Positions 7,237 through 13,719 of a stretch of DNA of 23,779 bases are shown here, one piece after another; the first letter of the stretch is position 1, and every line of letters starts with the position of its first letter. The position numbers were made by a program, and so were the translations under genes. The stretch lies in the NCBI GenBank assembly GCA_015662405.1, contig DQUE01000144.1:1-23779 (forward strand). The letters are read 5' to 3'. The notes beneath the pieces were generated by a model, which had not been told where the DNA came from, searched no databases, and saw only the letters and a program-made list of their open reading frames with translations. The DNA is from Sulfurimonas autotrophica. Lineage in GTDB: Bacteria > Campylobacterota > Campylobacteria > Campylobacterales > Sulfurimonadaceae.

Positions 7237-7689
7237 ATGAAAAAAAAGATACAAGGAAAAGTTTTACAGCTATTTATCACAAAAGATGATGCAAATAAGA
7301 CAAGAATACAAACAACAACTATAGATGCTGATAAAGATGGGGTTTTAAACGACAAATTTTATAGAAAAAATGATCAAAGAGCTATCTTAATTACCTCTTT
7401 GCAAAGCTATGAAATGGCTATAAACAATGGCATTGATTTATTTGAAGGAGCATTAGGTGAAAATATATTAATAGACATCAATCCCTATCACTTAAGAGCT
7501 GGAGAAACATTACGTATTGGTAATGCAATGCTACAAGTCACGCAAAACTGTACGCTCTGCAAGGGTCTTACAGCAATCAACTCAAAACTTCCAAAGCTGC
7601 TCAAAAATGACAGAGGGATATTTGCAAAGGTTATAAATGGAAGCGTAACAATCAAAGTTGGAGATTTTGTAAATCTCTTTTCCCATTAA
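7237..7689 (+). CDS. MOSC-domain protein
   Basis: A 150-aa single-domain protein of the MOSC superfamily (molybdenum cofactor sulfurase C-terminal-like, which binds Mo-cofactor or handles sulfur). Visible landmarks are DGVLNDKFY (34-42) in the place of the usual GxxGDxHxG, LGENILID (73-80), LRAGETLRIGNAMLQVTQNC with the conserved Cys105 followed by a second Cys108 (CTLCKG), and the terminal VKVGDFV-type motif (KVGDFVNL). The ATG has no good ribosome site. Its position after soxZ in a Moco-rich neighbourhood suggests cofactor or sulfur handling, but the hairpin at 7149 separates it from the sox operon. No substrate can be named. Confidence 0.8.
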   Translation: MKKKIQGKVLQLFITKDDANKTRIQTTTIDADKDGVLNDKFYRKNDQRAILITSLQSYEMAINNGIDLFEGALGENILIDINPYHLRAGETLRIGNAMLQVTQNCTLCKGLTAINSKLPKLLKNDRGIFAKVINGSVTIKVGDFVNLFSH

Positions 7690-7735
7690 TATTATTTATA
7701 CTAAAATAATGGTAGAGTTACAGTGCATCTAGTGT

Positions 7736-7965
7736 GTGAAAAAGTATCCAAAATTTGAAGCATTAACACCTTTAATAATATCAATTTAGGAAGGTAAAAA
7801 CAGCAATACTCCTATAGAAAGTTTTGAGACAGAGTTTGGAGGTGAACTTGAGCCATTAGTTTTTTTAGGTGTTGACAACTGGATTACAACATTTGATATA
7901 GAGATAAAGAGTCTATCAAGCCTTTAGGCATGATTACAGATATTCTTACAGAGATGACACAATAG
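7736..7965 (+). pseudogene. Decayed gene with one in-frame stop and one frameshift
   Basis: The 307-bp gap between the MOSC and DUF4395 genes still reads like protein. From GTG at 7736 the frame gives VKKYPKFEALTPLIISI, then TAG at 7787-7789, then continues in the same frame as EGKNSNTPIESFETEFGG..., LEPLVFLGVDNWITTFDI up to about 7902. There it loses sense and soon hits TAG. The frame beginning at 7903 picks up as DKESIKPLGMITDILTEMTQ and ends with TAG at 7963. Joined, these give a coherent protein of about 75 residues with normal composition, so one nonsense and one frameshift mutation explain the break. I do not recognise the family. Confidence 0.7.
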
Positions 7966-7996
7966 TGACTATAAGAAAATACAAAGGAAAAACTCA

Positions 7997-8740
7997 ATGG
8001 ATATAAAACGTTTTTTCTATGAGTATGGTGAAAAAGTACCTGGATACGATGTTACAGTAATAAATGAGAGAGAAGCACGTGCTGCTGCAGGTATACTTGG
8101 GATGCTTGGCACTCTCGTCATATTTATAGGAATAGGCTTTAACCATATTATAGTTGCAAGAGTATATATAGCATTCTTATTTTTAGACTTTACAGCAAGA
8201 CTTATTAGTCCTAAATATTCCCCTTCATTACTTTTAGGAAAGTTTATAGTTCAAAACCAAAAACCCGAATATGTCGGGGGACTGCAAAAACGTTTTGCCT
8301 GGTCATTAGGTTGGTTAATATCACTTCCAATGGTCTACTGGTTTGTGCTCCACTGGGATATTACCTTTTACAAGGTGCTTATATGTGTTTTATGTATAAC
8401 ATTAATGTTTTTAGAAAGTGCTTTTTCTATATGCATAGGATGTATGATATACAAAGCTATCACTAAAGAAGGTCCAAAACACTGTCCAGGTGGAGTATGT
8501 GAAGTGCAACAAAAAGAGCCTATACAGATGTTTAATACTACACAAAAATTCATTGCAGGGGCTACTTTTGTAGCACTCATAAGTGGTATTTACCTTTTTC
8601 TCGTAAAAACAGAATCTAAAACATTCTTTGGTGCCTTTTTGCATGATGCTCTCCTTACAAAAGAACAACTGCAAAAAGAGAAAGATGAAGCATATCAAAA
8701 AGCACTTGCCAAAGAGTTTGGTGATGACGAGGATTTTTAA
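7997..8740 (+). CDS. DUF4395 family membrane protein
   Basis: A 247-aa inner-membrane protein with about five spans (near 30-48, 52-70, 103-120, 125-143 and 183-202). It matches DUF4395 in its YVGGLQKRFAWSLGW segment (92-106) and LESAFSICIGCMIY (139-152), where CxxC (Cys146, Cys149) lies in a membrane-edge helix. A second cysteine pair, HCPGGVC (162-168), follows in the loop. The family function is unknown; the paired cysteines suggest thiol or metal chemistry at the membrane, which is inference. The ATG has AAAGGAAAAA upstream. The C-terminus is a charged helix ending in GDDEDF. It converges on aroC, with a shared hairpin between. Confidence 0.8.
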   Translation: MDIKRFFYEYGEKVPGYDVTVINEREARAAAGILGMLGTLVIFIGIGFNHIIVARVYIAFLFLDFTARLISPKYSPSLLLGKFIVQNQKPEYVGGLQKRFAWSLGWLISLPMVYWFVLHWDITFYKVLICVLCITLMFLESAFSICIGCMIYKAITKEGPKHCPGGVCEVQQKEPIQMFNTTQKFIAGATFVALISGIYLFLVKTESKTFFGAFLHDALLTKEQLQKEKDEAYQKALAKEFGDDEDF

Positions 8741-8764
8741 TACTACAGTTTAATGACTGTAGTA
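8741..8764. terminator. Perfect 9-bp hairpin between convergent DUF4395 and aroC genes
   Basis: TACTACAGT (8741-8749) pairs exactly with ACTGTAGTA (8756-8764) across a 6-nt loop. On the - strand the stem includes the last codons of aroC (Tyr-Tyr-Ser-His) and the loop holds its stop. No long T-run follows on either strand, so it would work as a weak bidirectional terminator or an RNA end-protecting stem. Confidence 0.55.
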
Positions 8765-9826
8765 CCTTATAAGACCATCCATTCTTGCACCCATATTTAA
8801 CAAAAGCATATCTGCTATAACTAATGCTGCCATTGCTTCACACACTATACTACCGCGAATTGCAACACAAGGATCATGTCTACCTTTGAGTGAAAAATCA
8901 ACCTCCTCATTAGTAGTTGTAACAGTATGCTGCTCTTTAAATATAGAGGGTGTTGGTTTAAAATAGACATGTAACACTATATCTTCTCCATTACTGATAC
9001 CTCCAAGTATACCACCCGCATGGTTAGATTCAAAACCTTTGGCTCTTATTTGATCATTATTAAGAGAACCTTTTACTTTTGCACTGAACACACCATCTCC
9101 AATCTCAACGGCTTTAACAGCATTGATACCCATCATAGCATCTGCCAAAACAGCATCTAATTTATAATAAAGCGGTTGCCCTAGACCTATGGGGACACCT
9201 TTTATAACTACACGAGATGCACCACCAACAGAATCATGCTCATTTTTAGCTTGCAAAATTGCCTCTTTTTGTGCTGCTTCCTTCTTCTTGTCTAGTGCAT
9301 AAATGATACTACTCTTTGCAGCTTCATAGTCAAACTCTTCTGCTTGAATACCTGCAACTTCACTAATACCACTTTGTACACTAATTCCTAACTTCTTCAG
9401 CATTAACTTTGCAATAGCCCCTGCTGCTACTCTTGCTGCTGTTTCTCTAGCAGAGCTTCGTCCTCCGCCTCTATAATCACGTATGCCATACTTATGAAAA
9501 TAGGTAAAATCTGCATGACCTGGACGAAATATATCCTTAATATTTGTATAATCTTTCGATTTTTGATTTGTATTATATATAATCATTGCAATTGGAGTAC
9601 CTGTAGTTTTTCCCTCAAACAAACCGCTTAAAATTTCTACTTTATCAGCCTCTTTCCTTGCTGTTTCAAATTCACTTTTGCCTGGTTTTCTTCTATCAAG
9701 TTCACTTTGTATATATACCTCATCGATATCGAGCCCAGCTGGAACACCATCTAAAAGACAACCTAGTGCCTTTCCATGAGATTCTCCAAATGTTGAAAAT
9801 CGTAATTTTATACCAAAACTGTTCAC
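8750..9826 (-). CDS. aroC: Chorismate synthase AroC
   Basis: AroC catalyses the last shikimate-pathway step, anti-1,4-elimination of phosphate from EPSP to give chorismate, using reduced FMN. The 358-aa product is full length with all three family signatures: GESHGKALGCLLDGVPAG (14-31) with His17; RPGHADFTYFHKYGIRDYRG and the following GGRSSARETAARVAAGAIA; and GRHDPCVAIRG near the C-terminus. The start is GTG with AAGGAA upstream, and its G is also the last base of the rnc TAG stop, so the genes are translationally coupled. The rnhA-rnc-aroC order is conserved in Helicobacter and Campylobacter. Confidence 0.97.
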   Translation of the reverse strand: MNSFGIKLRFSTFGESHGKALGCLLDGVPAGLDIDEVYIQSELDRRKPGKSEFETARKEADKVEILSGLFEGKTTGTPIAMIIYNTNQKSKDYTNIKDIFRPGHADFTYFHKYGIRDYRGGGRSSARETAARVAAGAIAKLMLKKLGISVQSGISEVAGIQAEEFDYEAAKSSIIYALDKKKEAAQKEAILQAKNEHDSVGGASRVVIKGVPIGLGQPLYYKLDAVLADAMMGINAVKAVEIGDGVFSAKVKGSLNNDQIRAKGFESNHAGGILGGISNGEDIVLHVYFKPTPSIFKEQHTVTTTNEEVDFSLKGRHDPCVAIRGSIVCEAMAALVIADMLLLNMGARMDGLIRYYSH

Positions 9827-10506
9827 TACTTTTCCTTATTAAGCATATTAACAGCAACTCGCGCTGCTTCTTGCTGTGCTATTTTTTTACTTTTTCCACT
9901 TGCTCTTGCATACTCTTTCTCTTCTATAAACACGCCCACTTCAAACTCTTTTTGATGGTCAGGCCCACGCGATGCTAAAACTCTGTATTCAGGCGTAATC
10001 CCAAAACGTGCCTGTGTAAGTTCTTGCAGTGTTGTTTTAAAATCACGAAACAGAGAATCCAAAGAGATCTCGTCATGGTTTTCTTCTATAAGATTAATCG
10101 CGATTCTTTGTACTTCTTGCAATCCTGCTTCTAAATAGATAGCACCCATAATTGCTTCAAAAGCATTAGAGAGTAATGAAGATTTTTCACGTCCACCATT
10201 ATTATCTTCCGCATTAGAAAGCAAAATATAATCACCAAGATGTAAGGCACGTGCCAATTTGTCAAAGCCTGTCTCATTTACTAAAGAGGCTCTTATCTTT
10301 GAAAGTTTTCCTTCATCAGATGTACGAAATTTCCTAAAAAGGTATTCACCTACTACAAGATCAAGGACAGCGTCTCCTAAAAATTCCAATCGCTCATTAT
10401 CGTAGGGCTGTTTATAGCTTTTATGTGTCAGCGCTTCGATAATGAGCTTTTTGTCATGAAATTTATACCCAAGTTTCTCTTCCAATGTTTTTATATCTTT
10501 ATGCAT
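9826..10506 (-). CDS. rnc: Ribonuclease III
   Basis: RNase III cleaves double-stranded RNA in rRNA precursors and some mRNAs. The 226-aa protein has the nuclease domain at 1-150 with the signature NERLEFLGDAVLDL (37-50) including Asp45, and AFEAIMGAIYLEAG including Glu117, the catalytic pair numbered as in E. coli. A C-terminal double-stranded RNA-binding domain (about 154-224) ends in SGKSKKIAQQEAARVAVNML. The ATG has GAGGAGA upstream. It lies 10 bp after rnhA and overlaps aroC by one base. Confidence 0.97.
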   Translation of the reverse strand: MHKDIKTLEEKLGYKFHDKKLIIEALTHKSYKQPYDNERLEFLGDAVLDLVVGEYLFRKFRTSDEGKLSKIRASLVNETGFDKLARALHLGDYILLSNAEDNNGGREKSSLLSNAFEAIMGAIYLEAGLQEVQRIAINLIEENHDEISLDSLFRDFKTTLQELTQARFGITPEYRVLASRGPDHQKEFEVGVFIEEKEYARASGKSKKIAQQEAARVAVNMLNKEK

Positions 10507-10516
10507 AAAAATCTCC

Positions 10517-10951
10517 TCATCCTTTTAGTGCCTCTTTTGCCTGTTGAGCAGCCTCTTTTGCCAAAATATCGCACCTTTCATTCTCTGCATGCCCATCATG
10601 CCCTCGCACCCAAATTGCATGAATTTTATGTGGCTTGGCAACTTCAATGTACTCTCTCCATAGATCTGGATTTTTTACTTTTTTAAAATCTCTCTTGATC
10701 CAGTTTTGCAACCATTCATTGATTCCTTTTACAACATAAGATGAGTCAGAGACGATATCCACTTCACAAGGCTCTTTTAATGCCCTTAACCCCTCTATAA
10801 CACCTTTAAGTTCCATTCTATTATTCGTTGTATGCAATTCTGAACCTAAGAGCTCTTTTTCACTCTCGCCATATCGTAAAATCACTCCATATCCTCCGGG
10901 ACCCGGATTGCCTAGAGCACTGCCATCACTGAAAAGAGTTATTTTCTTCAC
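10517..10951 (-). CDS. rnhA: Ribonuclease HI
   Basis: RNase HI removes RNA from RNA-DNA hybrids. With a GTG start at 10951 the protein has 144 aa and begins VKKITLFSDGSALGNPGPGGYG. The four acidic catalytic residues fall at Asp9, Glu47, Asp69 and Asp128, close to E. coli Asp10, Glu48, Asp70 and Asp134; this spacing and an AAGGAA site four bases upstream favour the GTG. An in-frame ATG at 10966 would add five residues but lacks a ribosome site. The gene overlaps the end of the upstream TPR gene by 26 bp. The His in RGHDGHAENE matches the conserved active-site loop. Confidence 0.94.
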   Translation of the reverse strand: MKKITLFSDGSALGNPGPGGYGVILRYGESEKELLGSELHTTNNRMELKGVIEGLRALKEPCEVDIVSDSSYVVKGINEWLQNWIKRDFKKVKNPDLWREYIEVAKPHKIHAIWVRGHDGHAENERCDILAKEAAQQAKEALKG

Positions 10952-11972
10952 TAAATTCCTTGCCATAATCTTTACTTAAACTATATTCTACTCTTGCTGT
11001 ATCTATTGCATGACATGTACTACAGCGATGAAATGCAAAAGGGTATGTTCCTTTGCAGTTATCACATACATACGCAAAGCTAAGTGTTGCACTCGACTTT
11101 CCCTCAAGTTTTATAAGCACATCGAGTTCAAATATTCTACTGTCCCTCACAAGCTTTACATCACCTCTTGCTGTATAGAGCTCTCGTAAATATCCATTGT
11201 TTGTAATTATATCCAAATTCAAATCTTTTGAATCACATCTCCAAAATAGTTCACTTAAAAGATCACTTTTAGAGCTGTCAATATTCTCCCAGGCAAGTTG
11301 TGGATCTACTTTAAATATATAATCAAATACCAATAGTGCAAGGTGATGAGAGGTTTTATAAATTTCCAAAAGCTTTTGCACCTTCTCTGCTTTTGAGAGA
11401 GTTTGTGATTCAAGACAATCTAGGGCATGGATATAGGCGCTCTCAAGTGCAACATCCTCTTTGAGTTCATCTAAAGGTTCTAATACCTCTAAAGCTGATT
11501 TATAGTCTTTCATATACTCATATACAAGCAACAGATAGTGCAAAGCTTCTGGCGTTCGAGGATTTTTTTTCAATATCTCTAAGAAAACTTGTTTAGATCG
11601 CTCTAAAAACCCTGCTTTAAAGTATGTTTTACCAAGCAAAAACATTGTTTCTCTAGTAGCATTTTTATTGTCAAGTTTCAGTATTTCGTTATATATCTCT
11701 ATACTCTTTTCATAATCACCATTCTTGTAATATGCATTCGCAAGCAACAACCATGATTTTTGTGACAAGTTCCCATCCGATATTAGCACCTTAAGCTCAT
11801 CATGCGTAGGGAGCGTATGAAATTGCTGCAAGAACTTACTTAATTGCCGAGAATCTTCTCTCTTTTTATATCGTCCCCACCAATAAGAAAAAAAGGTAAT
11901 AACAAATATAATAGTAAAAAAGATAATAATGGAAAAAAGAGGATCACGAAACTCTATAAAAAAAATATCCAT
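10926..11972 (-). CDS. Membrane-anchored TPR protein with C-terminal zinc ribbon (LapB-like layout)
   Basis: A 348-aa protein with one N-terminal membrane span (about 12-34, ending SYWWGRYKKRED). At least three tetratricopeptide repeats follow between about 70 and 190 (WLLLANAYYKNGDYEKSIEIY; LLGKTYFKAGFLERSKQVFL; LHYLLLVYEYMKDYKSALEVL). A C-terminal four-cysteine ribbon has C303-x2-C306 and C317-x2-C320. A membrane anchor, TPRs and a rubredoxin-like ribbon make up the layout of LapB/YciM, which controls LpxC turnover by FtsH in enterobacteria; whether this protein does so is untested. Loop spacing differs from typical LapB, and it could be an unrelated scaffold. The ATG overlaps the preceding TAA by one base. 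Confidence 0.75.
   Translation of the reverse strand: MDIFFIEFRDPLFSIIIFFTIIFVITFFSYWWGRYKKREDSRQLSKFLQQFHTLPTHDELKVLISDGNLSQKSWLLLANAYYKNGDYEKSIEIYNEILKLDNKNATRETMFLLGKTYFKAGFLERSKQVFLEILKKNPRTPEALHYLLLVYEYMKDYKSALEVLEPLDELKEDVALESAYIHALDCLESQTLSKAEKVQKLLEIYKTSHHLALLVFDYIFKVDPQLAWENIDSSKSDLLSELFWRCDSKDLNLDIITNNGYLRELYTARGDVKLVRDSRIFELDVLIKLEGKSSATLSFAYVCDNCKGTYPFAFHRCSTCHAIDTARVEYSLSKDYGKEFSEENNSFQ
10956..10961 (-). promoter_or_regulatory. Ribosome binding site choosing the rnhA GTG start
   Basis: Read on the - strand, AAGGAA is followed by TTTA and GTG at 10951. No comparable site precedes the ATG at 10966, so this element decides the start. It lies inside the 3' end of the TPR gene. Confidence 0.65.
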
Positions 11973-12439
11973 TAGTCGTATACCACCAAACCATAATCAT
12001 TTTTCAAATTATAAAAAGTTGCATCTGCAGATATCTCCAAATCTTTCATTCTTCCTAATTGCACAATCGAGCTTTTTTTCACTCGTATTCCATGTTCTGT
12101 AAAAAATCTTTTTATATTGACAAATTTTACATCTTCTACGAATTTATATTCAAACATTGTATGCAACTTCATCTTTTCACTCACGAACAGGTGTTCATTT
12201 ACATGCAACTGATCTGATGCATATTTTATAGGTAAATAACCAGATAAATCGGTTAATATCTCTTCTACATAAGCATGTTTTTTTGGAAGTGTTTGCTTTT
12301 GAATAAAAACATATTTGTTGTTCAATTTTATGGTCTGTGTATTTTTCCAGTATTTATAAGCAGGATTGGAAATTCTCAGTTTTGTATAGACCTCTTTCCA
12401 GAGCCAAAAAGAGTTTAAAGTATTTGGAAGATGTGACAA
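11972..12439 (-). CDS. Uncharacterised 155-aa protein, first gene of the rnhA-rnc-aroC operon
   Basis: I do not recognise a family. The start is TTG with AAGGAG seven bases upstream; no in-frame ATG lies near it. The product is soluble, basic and rich in Lys and aromatic residues, with no signal peptide or cysteine. A central LSGYLPIKYASDQLHV and a later FFTEHGIRVKKSSIVQLGRM could be helix-turn-helix-like or beta-winged segments, but neither is convincing. It overlaps the TPR gene by one base (TAATG), so they are probably made together. A TATAAT box lies 30 bp upstream. Its place at the head of an RNA-processing and aromatic-synthesis operon gives no clear clue to function. Confidence 0.7.
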   Translation of the reverse strand: MSHLPNTLNSFWLWKEVYTKLRISNPAYKYWKNTQTIKLNNKYVFIQKQTLPKKHAYVEEILTDLSGYLPIKYASDQLHVNEHLFVSEKMKLHTMFEYKFVEDVKFVNIKRFFTEHGIRVKKSSIVQLGRMKDLEISADATFYNLKNDYGLVVYD

Positions 12440-12446
12440 AATTAAA

Positions 12447-12452
12447 CTCCTT
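12447..12452 (-). promoter_or_regulatory. Ribosome binding site for a TTG start
   Basis: AAGGAG on the - strand, seven bases before the TTG at 12439. It is the main support for starting the 155-aa gene there. Confidence 0.6.
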
Positions 12453-12468
12453 GCAAACTACTGTAAAT

Positions 12469-12474
12469 ATTATA
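12469..12474 (-). promoter_or_regulatory. -10 box for the operon running to aroC
   Basis: TATAAT read on the - strand inside an AT-rich run, 29 bp before the TTG start. Transcription would begin near 12462, giving a leader of about 23 nt that just holds the ribosome site. It is the only good box in the gap between this operon and the YeiH-family gene. Confidence 0.5.
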
Positions 12475-12521
12475 TAATATCTTTATAAATAGTTTTATTA
12501 AGAAGTTTCAAGCTCTACTGA

Positions 12522-13586
12522 TTAGAATATAGCAGTTACAAATTTTGTCACAATAAATCCACCAATTACAAGCCATACAAACATTGCTCCAGCAGTGTAA
12601 AGCGGTGCGAGTCCTAAGCCTTTAAATTTAGAAAATATTGTTCCCATACCAAGAGCTGTCATTGCCATTGTTAAAAGAAATGTATCTATTTCATTAATGA
12701 TATCTACAATATTTTGAGGAACAAGATGCAAAGAGTTAAAACCTGCTATACCTATAAAGTAGACTGCAAACCATGGAATCACAAGTGTAACACCACTTGC
12801 AGTAGCACCACTTTTTTTTGCTTGCATTGAAAGATAAATTCCAAGAATAATAAGCATTGGCGCAATCATAATAACACGTGTCATTTTTACAATAACAGCA
12901 GAGTTTGCCATCACTTCAGGTGCACCTGGAACTGAGGCAGGAACAGCGACAACCTGCGCCACTTCATGAATTGTTCCACCTACATATATACCAAACTCTT
13001 CAGGGGTCATGTGTAAAAATCCTGTTGCAGGTTCGATAATTGTTGTATAAAGTACAGGGTATAAGAACATTGAAATTGTTCCAAAAAGTACAACCATCGA
13101 AACTGCCACAGCAGTCTTATGCCCTTCTGCTTTTAATACTGGCTCAGTTGCTAAAACTGCTGCAGCACCACAAACTGAAGCACCTGATGCAGTAAGCATT
13201 GATGTGTCTCTATCCATTTTAAAGATTTTTATACCAAGATATGTTCCAAGAATAAACGTTGTTGAGAGCATAATCAATGAAACAGTAAATCCACTAAGAC
13301 CAACATCCATTATTTGCTGAAAAGTTATACGAAAACCATAAAACACAATTGCAAAACGAAGAATCTTTTTCCCAGAGAATGTAATACCTGTACTCCATGC
13401 ACTTGGAATATGGTTATGAAGTGTATTTGCATAAAAAATACCTAAAACAATACCAATAACAAGCGGAGAAATACCGATTGACTTCACAAATGCAATTTGA
13501 GCGATAGCAGTCGCTGCTGCTGCAAAAATTGCAACAAAAATAATACCAGAGATAGTACCTTTTCTATTTTCCTTAGAAAATGCCAT
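12522..13586 (-). CDS. YeiH/UPF0324-family membrane protein, putative sulfate exporter
   Basis: A 354-aa polytopic inner-membrane protein with about ten hydrophobic spans. Family signatures are SGASVCGAAAVLATEPVLKA (about 134-153) and VGGTIHEVAQVVA (202-214), plus FYGFRITFQQI and TALGMGTIFSKFKGLG near the C-terminus. Members are annotated as putative sulfate exporters on limited evidence. Export of the sulfate produced by Sox-type oxidation would be a sensible job in this organism, but Sox chemistry is periplasmic and the link is only contextual. The ATG has AAAGG upstream and its own extended -10 box. The gene is separated from ccoG by a terminator-like hairpin, so it is transcribed on its own. 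Confidence 0.85.
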   Translation of the reverse strand: MAFSKENRKGTISGIIFVAIFAAAATAIAQIAFVKSIGISPLVIGIVLGIFYANTLHNHIPSAWSTGITFSGKKILRFAIVFYGFRITFQQIMDVGLSGFTVSLIMLSTTFILGTYLGIKIFKMDRDTSMLTASGASVCGAAAVLATEPVLKAEGHKTAVAVSMVVLFGTISMFLYPVLYTTIIEPATGFLHMTPEEFGIYVGGTIHEVAQVVAVPASVPGAPEVMANSAVIVKMTRVIMIAPMLIILGIYLSMQAKKSGATASGVTLVIPWFAVYFIGIAGFNSLHLVPQNIVDIINEIDTFLLTMAMTALGMGTIFSKFKGLGLAPLYTAGAMFVWLVIGGFIVTKFVTAIF

Positions 13587-13627
13587 AGATTATTACCTTT
13601 TATGTTAAATTTTATAAAGAGAATTGA

Positions 13628-13636
13628 ATTATAGCA
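13628..13636 (-). promoter_or_regulatory. Extended -10 promoter (TGCTATAAT) for the YeiH-family gene
   Basis: Reading the - strand gives TTTGCTATAATTC, a perfect TGn-TATAAT, 41 bp before the ATG at 13586. The nine bases are identical to the moaC promoter at 543-551. Confidence 0.6.
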
Positions 13637-13687
13637 AATTTTTATGCTAGTGAAGAAATAGGAAGATTATTTATAATAAATATGTAA

Positions 13688-13710
13688 AAACTGCACTTTA
13701 CATGCAGTTT
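13688..13710 (-). terminator. Intrinsic terminator after ccoG
   Basis: On the - strand, ten bases after the ccoG TAA, AAACTGCA pairs perfectly with TGCAGTTT across a 7-nt loop. The 3' arm runs into TTTTTACATA. Eight base pairs and a short T-run make a reasonable intrinsic terminator that separates ccoG from the YeiH-family gene. Confidence 0.7.
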
Positions 13711-13719
13711 CTTTATAAT

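Noticed and set aside
9658..9978. 106-aa + strand ORF opposite aroC/rnc
   Set aside because: It lies wholly antisense to two well-conserved genes, has a Cys/Phe/Leu-rich composition typical of complement reading, and lacks a ribosome site.
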